Shown one piece after another: positions 1-12,900 of a stretch of DNA of 64,000 nt. Numbering within the stretch: the stretch's first letter is position 1; each line of letters starts with the position of its first letter. The stretch is taken from positions 15,328,258 to 15,392,257 of the forward strand of contig JAQFVV010000013.1 in NCBI GenBank assembly GCA_028023455.1. Direction: 5' to 3'. The translations under genes and the position numbers were made by a program. The notes below the pieces were generated by a model, which ran no database searches, had not been told where the DNA came from, and was given only the letters and a program-made list of their open reading frames with translations. The DNA is from Epiperipatus broadwayi (taxonomy: Eukaryota; Onychophora; Udeonychophora; Euonychophora; Peripatidae).

Positions 1-180
1 GTCAATTACCCATTGAGCCTAAAAATAAATAAATAAAATAGATTAACCAAATGTATTTTATAAAAATAAATTTAATTACAAAAAAATATAAACCAGTATT
101 ATATAAATCATGACATTAATAGATTATCATAGTTTGAAAATGTGTAACAAATATGAAGAGCTATCACTTTTAACATCATA

Positions 181-590
181 TATTGAAACGGTGAGATTCG
201 CTCTGCAAATCTTAGTTTCCCCTTTCTTCGTTCCTTACCTACCCTCATACCCTAGTTTAAACCCTAACCTATTGTAATGTGTTTTAATCGACCAAGATAT
301 ACGTACATGTGAAGCACTTATATATATATAGTTATTATAGATAGGGAAATTAATAATCCAACAGAAATAATAAATTAGTTAATTTAATTTATAATTTGAA
401 AGTATGTTCGCATGGGGGTATATGTATAAATACATAAGTCAGGTATGCCGAGATAACATATATATATATTCCAATATTAAGTATATTTAAAACATATTTA
501 AGAATATTATTTTTATTCTTATTTTAAATCTTTAAAATATCACGCCGTAATTTTATTAGAAAGTAAATGAGGGTTGGGAGGTTAAACAAT
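181..590. repeat. Dispersed repeat, copy 1 (unclassified)
   Basis: The block resembles 37502-38030. The first ~110 bp of each contain an imperfect or perfect palindrome of the form AGATCTGC-TTT-GCAGATCT, followed by TACCCTCATA and TAGTTTAAACCC. Some 350-400 bp further on both carry ATCACGCC and, about 25 bp later, ATGAGGG plus an AACAATAG motif. In this copy the palindrome has decayed (AGATTCGCTCTGCAAATCT). No coding potential is visible. The element class is unknown and the outer limits are approximate. Confidence 0.5.
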
Positions 591-1875
591 AGTACTTCAA
601 CTAATGCAATCCCATAGGGATGCACTAATGGCTTAAGTAATTAGCCAGTAAAAACGAAAACAACAATTTTGGCAAGTTGCAGATGTTATCAACAGAGAAA
701 TAGACTGTCTTGACGTATTCCTTTATATTTTTTTAAATCTTAGTTGGTAAAAACTGTAACAAAAGAATTATTAGTTAGGATATCTGAAAATAATATAACA
801 AAAGTAAATGTACTTCCAGCATCCTGTTATAGTTTTTAGATATTAAAAATAGATAATAAACGCATCAGGCGTGGCGGTAAAAATCAGGTAATGGATTATT
901 TCACCGCAAGGTAAGTCTATATGAGAAATTAATTTCATTCTTGGCTAGTATATATAGAGCGAGAATTTGGGGGAGAGATCTAATAATAATATTGTGAAGA
1001 GCTTGTAAAAGTAAACTCTAGGGAGTATAAGTAGGCAGGGTGCTAATTTTCCTACCCGGAGAAAGGTCATCCTGCAGCCCGATACTATCAGCATGCCTTC
1101 CACTATAAGACCCATTGTGTTCATAAAATAATCCATTCATAATAATCTGTTTATGTTAGCTCATATACTTATTTGTCCATTTTATGCGAGTGTGTATGCG
1201 AAATTATAACTATAAATATATTTTAAACATGCATGATTAAACATTAAGTTTCTAAAGCCCTTTGCCATCTTTAAATAGGACTAAACAAGGGCAAATTTCA
1301 TAGTCACATCTAAAGGAGATTGAACTTAAAACAGCTTATATTTTCCAATCAACTCCCAAAAATACACTAGTATTTTGAAATAGTTTTTCCACTGAACAAT
1401 AATTTTAATTTAAATAATAAAAAAAAGCATGCATTTTATTTTTTTATCAGGATGCCATGTTGAATGAACCAATTTCAAATACCAGGATCCATCAATTCAC
1501 AGAACATTCCAGCATTATTCTCAGTGGTTAAACAATCTCTTTAATTAAAACATATATTTTTTCTCTTAACTGATAAGTACTAAAATGACTATTTGGGAAA
1601 TGAAAGTTGCTAAATAAAAAAGCACTGACAACTTAAATTAAAATTAACTGACACATACACACAAAATTAAAACTAATTTTAAAATGCACTCATATAGCAA
1701 AACATATAAAAAAACAAATTGATAATGACTGAGCAACTAGTTAACAAAGAAATCAGATATATAGTGACTTGAGGCCTTTTCAATGTATTGTTTTTTTTTA
1801 AGTTTCAAAAAGAATTATCTTACCAAGGTATTTTATTTTTAGTACTTCAATTACTGATCAGAATGGCATAAATAT
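591..1875. other. AT-rich non-coding stretch
   Basis: No gene or recognisable mobile element is seen. The only reading frames are short and of low complexity. Confidence 0.5.
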
Positions 1876-2620
1876 CATAATCATAGGATCACTATTTCTT
1901 ATGTTTGCTCAAGCTGTTAAAACAGGCAAAACTCTCCATATAATAGTGCCACTCAGTGCAAGCCAGAGTAATCAACGGTTGCAAGAAGGTTTGTGCATAA
2001 AATCCCTATCTAGCGCTTACTCATCCAATATCCACAGACTAGTTTCTAGGTTGTGGCTTTCATGAGTGAGGAACCTTAGGATATAACGCAACCCTCCAGC
2101 AGCCACCTTTTAGCTCTACTTAACTACAAAACTGAGTCTAAGATTGAAAACACTGAGTGGTATTACTGTATGGAGAGTTTTTCCTGTTTTAACAGCTTGA
2201 GCAAGCATAAGAAATGGTGATTGTGTGATGTTTAGTGGTTTAATACCAATCCTGCTTAATAGGAAGTGGTGACTATGGTTATTAAACAAACCAAAGACAC
2301 CAAAATGGGTACTGAACCAGACCTATATGACTATAAGCTTATGAGAGCTTGGATTGAAAATATTGTTTTAAAATTTTAGACTTGTAGTTTTGTAGTTAAG
2401 TAGAAATAAAAGATAGGTGCTGGAGGATTGCATTATATGCTAATATTTAGGTGCACTGCTCTCAGATTCAAGGCTCCTCACTGATGAAAGCCACAAGCTA
2501 GAAACTAGTCTGGGGCTATTGGATGAGTAGGCATTAGAAAGGGATTTTATGCACAAATCTTTCATCCATTGATTACTCTGGCTTGCACTGAATGGTACTA
2601 CTGTATAGTTTTGCCTGTTT
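1876..2620 (-). mobile_element. Fold-back element HP1, copy A
   Basis: This is a long imperfect palindrome whose ends read (minus strand) AAACAGGCAAAAC and, on the other side, its complement. The arms contain GGCTTTCATCAGTGAGGA-like and CTACTCATCCAATAT-like blocks that recur in every family copy. A motif of about 45 nt, ending in AAGAAATGGTGAT and a GTGATGTTTAG-like stretch, occurs twice: at the low-coordinate end (minus strand) and internally near 2185-2235 (plus strand). The outer flanks share TAAATAT (1869-1875 and 2621-2627), a possible short TSD. There is no coding capacity, so it is non-autonomous. The family assignment is firm; the exact ends are less so. Confidence 0.7.
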
Positions 2621-2627
2621 TAAATAT

Positions 2628-3097
2628 GTTTTCTCTCACAAATTGTTTCCTTTTAAATGTCCTGTTTTTCAAGATAGAGGCACACATTTTCCATAAGCCT
2701 TTTAAATTAATCTTAAGTTGGAAGAAAATTTACATCATTTATAGTGAGTTAGTACACTTTAGTAATTAGCAATGCATATCCTCTATTAACAAATGATCAC
2801 CGAATTCCATATTTCAAGCAAGAATGATTATTGCTTCATAAATTACAGTAAACTATGAAATAATTTTTTAGTCACGTTTAAGAGTTCATAAAAACTAAAA
2901 CATTTACACTACTAAATTCTCCAGTCTAGATCCAATTAAAACTAAAATCCTCTTTCTTTTTATTCTCTCTTATTCATTCTTTTACTTTTTTTAAATCAAA
3001 ATATACAAAAGATTGGTAATTAGATGACAGAATAAATTGGAGACTTCTTATTTTTTAATTACTGTTTGTAGATTCATTTTTGTTATCAGTAAATCTG
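2628..3097. other. AT-rich spacer between two HP1 copies
   Basis: Nothing recognisable is seen apart from A/T-rich simple sequence. Confidence 0.4.
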
Positions 3098-3104
3098 ATC
3101 AACA

Positions 3105-3999
3105 GAAACAAAACTCTCCATACGGTAGTGCAACTCATTGCAAACCAGAGTATTCAATAGATGCAGGAAGGTTTGTGCATAAAAATCCTATCTAATCCCT
3201 ACTCATCCAATATTCCCAGATTAGTTTCCAGTGTGTAGCTTTCATCAGTGAGAAGCCTTGGATCTGAGCGCACTGCACCTAGATCTTAGGATCTAATGCA
3301 ACCTTCCAGCAGCCACCTTTAATTTTTTTAGCTAATTATAAAGCTTTTGAGTCCAAAATGAAAACACAATAATGTTTTCAAGCTAAGCTCAAAGCTCATC
3401 AGCTTGTATAGTCACACAGATCTGAACTCAGTTCCAGCATCCATATATTTTGATGACTTTGATTCTTTAATAACCACAATCACCATAATCTTATTGGGCA
3501 GGATTGCACTAATTGGTGCTATTGTGTGGAGAGTTTTGCCTCTGTGTAAACAGCTCGTGTAAGCATAAAGAATGTTGATCATGTGATGTTTGATGGTTTA
3601 ATACCAATTCTGCCTCATAGGACTATGGTGATTGTGGTTATTAAAGAACCAAAGACATCAAAAAATGTGGATGCTGAACTGGGTTCAGATCTATATGACT
3701 ATACAAGCTAATGAGCTTAGCTTGAAAACATTATTGTTTCATTTTAGACTCAAAACTTTATAGTTAGCTAAAAAAGTAAAAGGTAGCTGCTGGAGGGTTG
3801 CATTAGATTCTAAGATCTAGATGCAGTGCCTTCAGACCCAAGGCTTCTCACTGATGAAAGCCACAAGCTAGAAACTAGTCTGGGGATATTGGATGAGTAG
3901 ACATTAGATAGGGATTTTATGTACAAATCTTCCTGTATCCATTGATTACTCTGGCTTGCATTGAATGGTGCTACTGTATGGAGAGTTTTGCTTGTGATT
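3105..3999. mobile_element. Fold-back element HP1, copy B (longest copy)
   Basis: Two arms of about 400 bp (roughly 3110-3510 and 3600-3995) are inverted copies of each other. They flank a centre that carries the family end sequence GAGAGTTTTGCCTC plus the tail motif (GCATAAAGAATG, then GATCATGTGATG). The arms include TGATGACTTTGATTCTTTAA and its complement. The outer ends are ACAAAACTCTCCATAC and its near complement. A 7-bp match ATCAACA (3098-3104, 4000-4006) flanks it and may be a TSD. The right arm carries the conserved CTGATGAAAGCC...GAAAC block at 3851-3875. Confidence 0.7.
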
Positions 4000-4006
4000 A
4001 TCAACA

Positions 4007-4624
4007 TTCTGAGAAAATCTACTGAATTTCATTCTAGTCCTTTAGTATTTATCTGCAGAACCTTAAGTAATAATCTAATATTTGATAACCACACCATCTG
4101 CAAAATATAGATCCATTTATAAAAAAATCCTCTATTTTTCCATCACAAAAAAAAAAACTTAATGGAGCATAAAACTAATTTGCATTTTAAACTAAGATTG
4201 CTATCTGTCTGGTATATCATCAACCTTAACAAGGTCGTTTTTCCATTTTTTATTTATAATATTGTTTGGTCTGATCAAAAGTATTTTGTACATTTCTTTA
4301 TCTCAACAATAACTTATTGGGACATAAAACTGAAATACTTTCATTAAGTTAATTAAGCTTTCCACTCTGACATATCATTAATCTTAACAATATTGTTCTT
4401 CAATCTTTATTTCTAATGAACTGTTTGAATTTCCAATATTTTTGCCTTTTTAGAAAAGTACATGCTTATTATTTAAATTGTTTTTTAACCTTTTCTTCTA
4501 ACTTCACAAGGCCCAACAGAGCCCCAATTAATATTAGACACTTGTTTTTCCAATTCATGAAATCATCAAAAAGTAATCTGAAATTATAGCTGCCTACATA
4601 AAAGATTATCATCTAATAGCCTGG
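4007..4624. other. AT-rich stretch, no gene seen
   Basis: A weak direct similarity exists between 4195-4255 and 4355-4415 (both contain a TATCAT..AACCTTAACAA / ATCTTAACAATATT-type string), probably an old duplication. Nothing else is recognised. Confidence 0.3.
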
Positions 4625-4855
4625 ATATAGTCAGATCTGTACAAACAGATTGTCTTGGGTTCAAAACTAGGATTATTTTAAATCTGGGTTCTTAACTTGA
4701 TAGCAAATAGTTAAAAGCAGTTGCCAAGTGTATAACTGCATTAGTTCCAACTTTAAATCTCAGCTCCTCATTGGTATAAGCAAAAACCAGAAATCAGTTT
4801 AGGGATGATGATTTATATGCAAAACCATTTAATAATCATTGATTATTTAACTATT
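4625..4855. repeat. Highly diverged HP1 fragment
   Basis: Blocks in the same order as the HP1 right arm are visible: CAGATCTGTACAAAC, a CTGGGTTC-type string, GCATTAGTTCCA, CTCCTCATTGGTATAAGC, CCAGAAATCAGTTTAGGGATG and ATCATTGATTA. Divergence is high, implying the family has been active over a long period. Confidence 0.45.
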
Positions 4856-6408
4856 ACAAGTGATGATAAAGTAAAGAGCATTTCTTGTTTATATTATATT
4901 TCACAGAACAATTGTCTGAATGTCGCTAGCATGTGACTGTTCTTTGACATATTTATATTTCTAAACATATATTTGATCAGCAGTAAAATTCATTTACATA
5001 TGATTAAAATTATTAATGTTTAAATCATATATAAGTGATAGTTATATTAATGCAAAGCCTCATAATATCAAAATGATCTAAAAAGCAGGCAAAAAGTAAA
5101 TATTTTGCCTGTCGACCATAATTTTTATGTAAATGATAGATGACAAATCCTGGAGATGCCCTTCTAGGTTTATTCAATCTACTTTCCAAACATAATTGTG
5201 AAACCATAAATGAATATGAATTCCTTTTCATTTACTACCATAAATGAACATGAATTCCTTTTCTTTTACTTTGAGAGGTTTGCACTCTCTCAGTTTGATT
5301 TACTTCGTAAATCAACTTTAATATAAGATATATCACTCTAATCACTATACATTATTTAACACTGCATAATTTGAACTTTATACATATATTGATATAGAAA
5401 AATTGATATAATTACTTTTATTTCCCATCATTAAAGTATAAGATTGTAGATAAACAGTGTGCCTTCTCTATTAATTACTTTTATGCAAATGTGATGGAAT
5501 CATAATGAAGGGCCTCTAGCATAGTGGTTGGCATATTTGTTTTCTATTCTTGTGATATTAGTTTTGAATCTATGCTGGATAAAAAAATTTTCATGTTAAT
5601 TGGCTCTACAGCTTTTTAAAATGGATCAGCAAATGAGTGTCAAGCTATTCTTAACATCTTGCATGGGAAATTGACAAAAAAAATTTTCTTTATGTAAAGT
5701 TAGTTATCTGCTGAGTAATATCTTCAAACATTTCATCTTGAAGGGGGAGAGGCTTTTGCCATTCAGTGATTTATTTAAGGATTATTTTATCAATACAATA
5801 GTGATATCTATCTTTATCTTATATCAACAACATTACAAAGCCGTAGTTTTTTCTAATTGTATGGCTAAAATGAAGAATTGTCTTTTCATTCTTATTATGC
5901 TTTTTAAGTTAACAGAATGAAACTGTTAATAAGATTGTGTAAACCCAAATGTACTATCTGCCCAGCTATAAGATCAAAAACGAATCTGAAAAAGTACTTA
6001 TAAGTTTAACTAGTTCAAAAAACTATAAGCCTATACATACCCTGAACAATCTGATTCAGGTCATTTTTATTTAAGGCAGAAATAATTATCTATAGCAAAT
6101 GACTCTCCCCCCCATGCTTTTTATTATGAATGATTTTCTTAGTATATGTTATACCACATTACAGCTGACTGCTCAATGACAGGCCTGCAGAAGGAAGTTT
6201 AGTAGTGTTGATTGATTTCATTGCCATTAGACAGAAAGAATTAACCAATAGCCTTTGGGCTGAGCTACAATTCTCTGCAGAAATCTTTTCTTTCTTGTCT
6301 GAGCACTGAAGACCTACCTAGTTTAGCTTGTCAAATATTTTCCTACTTACATTGCATATTTAAATTTTTTAGCAGTAGTCTTTCCTCACCGCTTGTTTTA
6401 GTTCTGAT
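4856..6408. other. AT-rich stretch, no gene seen
   Basis: Only the 34-bp tandem duplication at 5203-5270 stands out. The other frames are short and without domain signatures. Confidence 0.4.
5203..5270. repeat. Tandem duplication, 34 bp x 2
   Basis: Units 5203-5236 and 5237-5270 each begin ACCATAAATGAA and contain ATGAATTCCTTTTC. They differ at only two positions. It is a recent local duplication with no evident function. Confidence 0.85.
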
Positions 6409-6955
6409 TCAGATATGGAGTTCCCCATTGACGATCCCTGTGTTTCCGAAGTTTCTCTTTCTAGTGGCTCATACGATGAGAATCCTAATGACAGTTTAGA
6501 CTTCAAAGAAACTGCAATATCCAAAAAAAAGTTTTGTGAAGTCCAGACTCTGATTCGATTCTGGATAATGTTTATGAGTTGCACGTGCCAATCAGAAACT
6601 TTACCAAGTCTCCAGACCTAAATTTTCCCATTGCTCATGACTATTCAATTAGTGCATTTTATTACTTATTTTTTGATAAGAAAATATATAATTACATATG
6701 TATTGAAAGCAATAAATATGTTGTAAAATGGAAAGCAGTTCCGAAGTGGGTCAATCTATCACCATGTGTGTTGAAAGTATTTTTAAGCATGGTAATTCAA
6801 ATTTCTAATACATCACATATAACTAATTGAAATTCATTTGGTCTAAAAAAGAAATAATGCATCAAGTGGGACTTGCTAAAGTTATGACCTAAGATCGATT
6901 TATTGAAATTTTAATAATCTACATTTCAATAACAATAAAAACATGTCACTAATTA
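6409..6955 (+). pseudogene. piggyBac transposase, N-terminal remnant
   Basis: The translation begins with an acidic, serine-rich stretch (MEFPIDDPCVSEVSLSSGSY) ending with DSDSILDN in a second frame near 6550, as in the disordered N-terminus of piggyBac transposases. After the frame change (~6535) the frame from 6579 reads SISAFYYLFFDKKIYNYI then ESNKYV, matching the family pattern DYF-x-LFF-(D/T)-(E/D)-x(2)-L-x-x-I-V-x-E-(T/S)-N-R-Y. It continues with a W-K-A...LKVFLSMVIQI segment, which fits the W-x-P-V...ELK-x-FLG-I-x-I helix. A third frame (6835-6935) reads FIWSKK, then AKVMT, a stop and DRFIEIL, like the family's W-S...F-x-x-(V/I)-M-S-R-D-R-F-x-x-I-L block. The catalytic Asp residues lie downstream and are not preserved. 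Two frameshifts and in-frame stops make it a dead, 3'-truncated copy. A domesticated gene is unlikely. Confidence 0.72.
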
Positions 6956-9365
6956 TTAGTAAAGAGCATGATAGAATTTATAAAATCAGGCTGATTATAA
7001 ATCACTGTAATATTAATTTCAAAGCTGCTTATCACACTAAAAGTGCTACAGCTCAAATGTTTTTCTAAATGCTCCTACCCCACACAGTTACAACAAACTA
7101 TGCTACAGATCCAGGCTCAAAATCATATACCTTCATGGTTCTGCAATAGGTAAGATATAATTTTATTTATATAATCATTTATTTACTGCATGACTACAGT
7201 AATATTGTACTCATTTGTTGTAATAATCTCGATTTTTTTCAGTTTTACGTAAGACAGTTTGAACTTTAGCCATTTATTCAAGATCTGTAATTAATAATGT
7301 TTTACAGGATCTTCACCATTAATTGTCTCATGGACTTCTATATAATATATATCTTTAATTACCCTTTTATTTCATTGCATTTACATTCATTTGTTTTTAA
7401 TAAATTTGTTTATTTTGATGTTTATTGATTTACTATGTTTTTATTCACTTTATCTTAAAGATATTTTCATTTGTTTGATATTTATTTCTTGAATACACTT
7501 TTTTTTTTTACTTGAAAAGAATATATATTTTAGGTTACCGCCCCCACCCCCCTCATTTTTCAATAATATAATAAATTACATTTTTTTCATAATTTATTAT
7601 GTTCTCTTTGCTTAATATCTCATTCACAACATATTTCTAAACAGATACCCTGCATGAAAAGACAACCAAACATTTTAGCGGATACCCTGCTTGGACGACC
7701 AAGATCTGAGTCAGCTAATAAAAATGAAAGTCACCAATGAAAAATTATCTTGGGTAAATCATGCTATACATCAATTTTTTCAGCATTTAACTTTCAAAAT
7801 TTAGAATTTGTGAACCAATGTAAAAATAAACATTTTTAAAAAGGGTTAAAAAATCTTTTTTTTAAATTTTTTTTTAAGGTAATGACTATTTTATCAGCTT
7901 TATTACATTCTTTTATTTTTGCTCTTTCTACAATGTATGTAAATTTATATTTACTGTATTCAAATAGAAGATATGTTTCAAATTATATTTGTTGTAATGG
8001 CGACATAGGTTTCTAGTTGTTAGGCTAAAGTGTTATGCTGAATTTTAGAACTTAAGAATGAATTGTTGGTCTTTTTCCAAAATGAAAGTAAAGATATTGT
8101 AAAATATTTTGAAAATATTGTGTGCTAAAATGGGATATTTAGCAGATATATGCAAATAGTTAAATAGCGTAAATACAAGCATCCAAGAAAAAAAAAATTT
8201 TTGTAAATCAGTGACAAATTGTTAGCATTTCAGATTTGAAAGAATTACATATCAGGAAGAAAAAAAAAGCAAACCTGTTTTCTTCATTTCATAATAAAAA
8301 TGTTATGGGAATTGTTTTAATGTAATATAAAGTTGAACACTATTGCAAAAAACAATGTAAATTACTTTCCCGCCTTAAATATAAAAAATCAATATAATGA
8401 GCTATAAATTTTTGTTAAAGAAGAAGAGCAATTAATTGCTTTGTCAAAGGATCATACTCTAAAAATAAAATTCTCCAAAATAACTCTTGAGAAATTTTGA
8501 ATTTTTGTCCAAGCCAAATATTCAGCTTTTTCCATGATGGCACTAAAACCTTTGTTAGTTTATAACATTATATTTGTGTGAGCTTCATTTCTCAAAATTA
8601 ATCAGTATAAAAACTAAAACTCACAAGATATTTACTAATATAGATTAAGAAATGAGGATAGCTATATTAAATATTAGATCTGACATTGTTGAAATCTGAA
8701 AAAGTTGATAAGCTAATGTAATTGCAATAAAATTGATTTTAAAAAGTTCCATTTGTATAAAAGTTATTTTAGCTATAATTTTTACAATTATAATATTTGT
8801 TGTTGTTTTTTTTCTTGTTATAGGTATCTATAACAATTAATAAAAAGCATGTTCAGTGTATGGTTTTATTTTAGTTTTATGACCCTGCAGTTGCATAAAT
8901 TTTTCTCATAATTAAAATTTTGAGAAGCTCAAGGACCATTTCTCTTGGATCAGAAAAAGGAATTTATTTTGATTTTTATAAATCCACTTTTTATGCCAAA
9001 ATTTTTCAGTTGTAGATTTTTAATTGAATATCCTGGCAAGTATAATCTACCTCAGAGATTTTATACACTTTCTGCGAGCAAGTTTTGGTGGAAAAACATG
9101 AAATAACAGAAAGCTATTGTAAAGAAGTAGACTCAAGTGTGCCATAATATTTGAGTAATTAGATGCATAATGTGGACATTTTCAAACAGTGACATAAAAT
9201 TCACTAGTTTTTTAATTTATTTTGAAAGCCTTTTTCAGTATAAACTGTAAATGATAAAACTTGATTATAGTAGCTTTTCCCTGATCTAAATTCAGCTTCT
9301 CTATGAGTATATGGCTCTCAACTATTGGCAAAATTATAATAATATCACATAATATAATATTGATG
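6956..9365. other. AT-rich stretch, no gene seen
   Basis: About 2.4 kb of low-complexity A/T-rich sequence with long T and A runs. I see no element ends, RNA genes or coding signatures. Confidence 0.4.
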
Positions 9366-9960
9366 TTCTATCCGCTAGTATCACTGTGCCAATGTTATAT
9401 CCGCAAGTATGACTATGCGATCAGCAAATAACTATGTTCAATTCCCACGATGTTCTCTTGCAACAAATGCTCTGCTGTTCTTTTGCAACAAATGCTCTGC
9501 TCTTCTCTTGCAACGAATGCTCTGCGGTTCTCTTGCAACGAATGCTCTACTGTTCTCTTGCAAAGAATGCTCTCAATATCTCCACTGCAGTCTCCCCATC
9601 TCTGTGGGCTCTTTCAGCAACACCCGTAAACTACATTTCCACTGGGCGCTAGTCATTAATCGCAAGCACTGACGCAAGATATCTCTACTGGGGTTGAACA
9701 GCCTTCTACCACTCTCTAAATTACACTGCGTAGTTGTTACCCAGTTTTCTTATCGCTTTCTGATAACTGCAACAATCAATCAATACACCGTCCAATAAGG
9801 TAACGTCTCTTATCTAGAAATATTTGCAATCAGCAAATATTTCTTGGAATTGTCGATTGCCATTACGTCAATGCCTTAATTAAATTCCACAGTTATCAGC
9901 GCGCGATCTAAAAACAACCTCTCGAATACATTCTAGTTTTTCCGGAGTGCACAAACATGT
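9366..9960. other. GC-richer island of unknown origin
   Basis: The composition departs sharply from the flanks, with many CG dinucleotides (CCGCTAG, AACGAATG, GCGCGCGATC). It starts with a short direct repeat of the form TATCCGCWAGTATSACTRTGC (9370-9389, 9400-9419), then a 25-bp tandem array. It also holds a perfect palindrome AGAAATATTTGC-AATCA-GCAAATATTTCT at 9816-9844. It could be an LTR, the 5' region of a retroelement, or a promoter. No reading frame resolves this. Confidence 0.4.
9452..9576. repeat. Tandem repeat, 25 bp x 5
   Basis: Five units start with GTTCTCTTGCAACAAATGCT-like sequence and differ at a few positions (AACAAATGC versus AACGAATGC). As 25 is not a multiple of three, the array stays open in more than one frame; the resulting short frames (NALLF repeats) are artefacts rather than genes. 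Confidence 0.9.
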
Positions 9961-12900
9961 CTTCCATTTTTACAAACACTACAATTGATATTGGTTGAAA
10001 ATTTATTGGATCACTGTTACAGTAGATAAATATCAGTCTTCTCATGACCTTCCTTGCAAATAGTATGCATTAGTTTGTGAAACTAATTATCTCCACATGG
10101 AATCTAGATTTCATTTTGTTGAACTGATTATGAAAATTAGAGATTAGAGCTAGGATCATTTGTGGTATGATAATGCTTGTATTTTTCAATTTGGGCTGGA
10201 ATCCACTATATGAATAGCATAAATTGTCAGAAAAATAGTATTCAGCAAAGAATCACAATGATTTTTCCATTATATTAAGTTATTAATGAATGTTCATATC
10301 ACTATTTGTTGAAAATGAAATTTCTATATTAGATGTTCCTACAAAACCTATTTTTATTATAATATTATTTAAAATAAATTAAAAATTCATTTTAATATGA
10401 ATATATGATTAAGCACAATATGTATTTTATATAGTCAGTTTCAGACAGTCTTGACAACTGCATCTGAAAGCTGTTTTTGATGATATATACAATGTATAAA
10501 CAAAAATTCATAATTCATAGACAAAGTAAAATTGGTCTAATTTAAAGAAACCACATACATGAGCAAAAAATTTTTTAGCTTTATATAGCAATTCTTCATA
10601 ATCATTCTATAAAATTAGAAAAATTGACTTACCCTTTTTTGTTGACTAACTGTAGGATGAGAGAAATTCCTAATAATTTTTTGTTTCCTTTAAATTATAG
10701 AATGATTTTCCAAATATATATATACTGTATTATAGGGATAGAGTCAATCCCACAAATTAATTAATGGAGAGAAAATTAGCAGCCCCCAAATTCTTTTTTG
10801 TTTATGTGTGTGTGTCATAGATGTGTAGGTATTTATATATGTGATTTTTCTTAGTAAGTAGAAATGGGGGGAAAAAATATGAATATAAGAAAGAAATATT
10901 TAATTGCTTTAAACTTTTATATTTTATTAAAGGATAGGATGATTTCATTTTGTTAAAACAGGCTAAAATAAATTGTTTAACCATTAATCTAAGATAGCTT
11001 AGTAAATAGATAGTTTGGGACACACATGTATGTTTGAAACAAAAGATTTGAGTGTGTGAATCGGGGTTAACAGCTCTACAATTTCACTAACATAGATATC
11101 CTATATTAAAAAAAAAATTGTACATGTGTGGAAGTTGTTTTAGATACCAGTAAGTATCTAAAAAAAAAAAATTTGTATACATTTTGATTTGTAGAATTGC
11201 CAGAAAAAGAGACGAGTTTGTCATGGAGGAAGAAATTAATAAATAATTAATCTTTTACTTGACGGAAACCACCAGTAGAAGTTTTAACAGTCTTGAGTTG
11301 TTTTTTTTCTAAAAGATAAAATTAAAGCGGTTTGACTGAAAAGATTTTGAGCTGATTGCTTGTGGACTTGAGCATGATGATGTGTAATCTTTAGACAGCT
11401 GAAGATAAAATATTAAAATTATTAAGTGAAAACGGCTGAGTTTTAAAAAAGTTTTTTTTTTAAGTTCTTGTGACTGAAAGAAAGCAGAAAAAGAATTGTG
11501 GCCAAATCAAGAAAGGCGGTGTGGAAAATGATTTGTTTTTTTTTCTTATGGAAAAAAAAGGGGAATACAGGAAAGAAAAAGTTATAGGATACACGCTCTT
11601 CCTTATTAAAATACCATTGGGAGAAAAGGGATTCGTAAAGAACAAAATTGGTTAAAGTATTGCGTTTATAAAAATGACCGGAGATGTGCAGATATATGAA
11701 TAACGGTTTATTGCATTTAAGTTAGTAAAATATATATATACCAAAGTTATGAATAGAGTTCGGAGAAGAAAGGAATTTAGTTACAGAAAGCAATAAGTCT
11801 TTTATTGTGATCAATAAAGATCCAACCCCAAGACAAAACAAAAGTAAAATGGCCTTATAAGAGGCAATAGAAATTGCTTCCCAAAATATAGACTGTGGAT
11901 TAATATATTGATAGCTGTAAAAGAAGGAACGATGCACTGTTAGCTGCAGTTATTTTGTCCCAAGATCGAAGCCACTATGAGCTGACCGTTTGTCCGCATA
12001 CCTGTACCCAACCAATAGAATGGCTGTTTCCGGTTAACCACGTAAAAAACCCCCACACATTTTGTTGTGGAGATCCAGTTCATATCCTATGGATTGTTAA
12101 AGAATAATCTTTAAAAAAGAAGGAAAAAGAGAGAAGAAATTGTATGAAAACCCCATATCCAGCTTTCACTGATCTACTACTATGCTGCCTTTCAGAGTTT
12201 CTTTTTATTAGAAGTGCCAAGGAATTCTACAGTGTTAATTGATATCCAGGAGGTTTTCAAGAGATCCCAAGAACAGCATGAACTTTGTCAAAAAAATTTT
12301 TATGTCATATGAAAATTATAAAAGAGAAAATGGTGGAATAAAAATGAAAAAAGAAAGAGAACAAATGGGAAGTGCAGTAAACAAGCCTGAAAATAAGGAA
12401 AGAGAAGTCAACTGTCTCAGCTAAGGGATTCTCCTCCTGAACTGGAGTGGTAACATTTTAGAACTTAGGTAATGATTTCTTGTTTAAAAATGATCATTTA
12501 AATCTTCTTCTATGAATTCATACCTCGTTTCTTTTTTTTTTGTTTTACTTTTGACTCATAAACATTAAAAGTTCTTTTTTGGGGATGTTATGTATAACAC
12601 CGCAAACATAGTTTTGAAGTCATTAGATTTAATTTTTTTTATTATTATTCTTGATTTTTTTTTTTGTTGCTGTAAATGTCTTATTTATTATTGTGATTTA
12701 TTTGTTTACCTAGTTATTAATATGGTAACCAAAATATTTGAGCAATCTATCTGTATATATTTGTATAATATTTTCTTTTTACTTATTTACATATTTAAGT
12801 TTGATGTAAAATGTTTCTTTGCTCAAGGTTTAAGAATTTTTTTTTATATATTTTATTTGTATTTAATAATATGAAGAGAGAGGTGTTTTACATTATATAT

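Noticed and set aside
3850-3885. Calling a functional hammerhead ribozyme in HP1
   Set aside because: Only the core order and stem II are visible; stem I cannot be formed and one copy breaks the core. Kept only as a hypothesis.
9409-9672. Overlapping frames of 87 and 72 codons with NALLF-type repeats
   Set aside because: They arise from a 25-bp tandem array that is open in more than one frame; no sign of selection on a protein.
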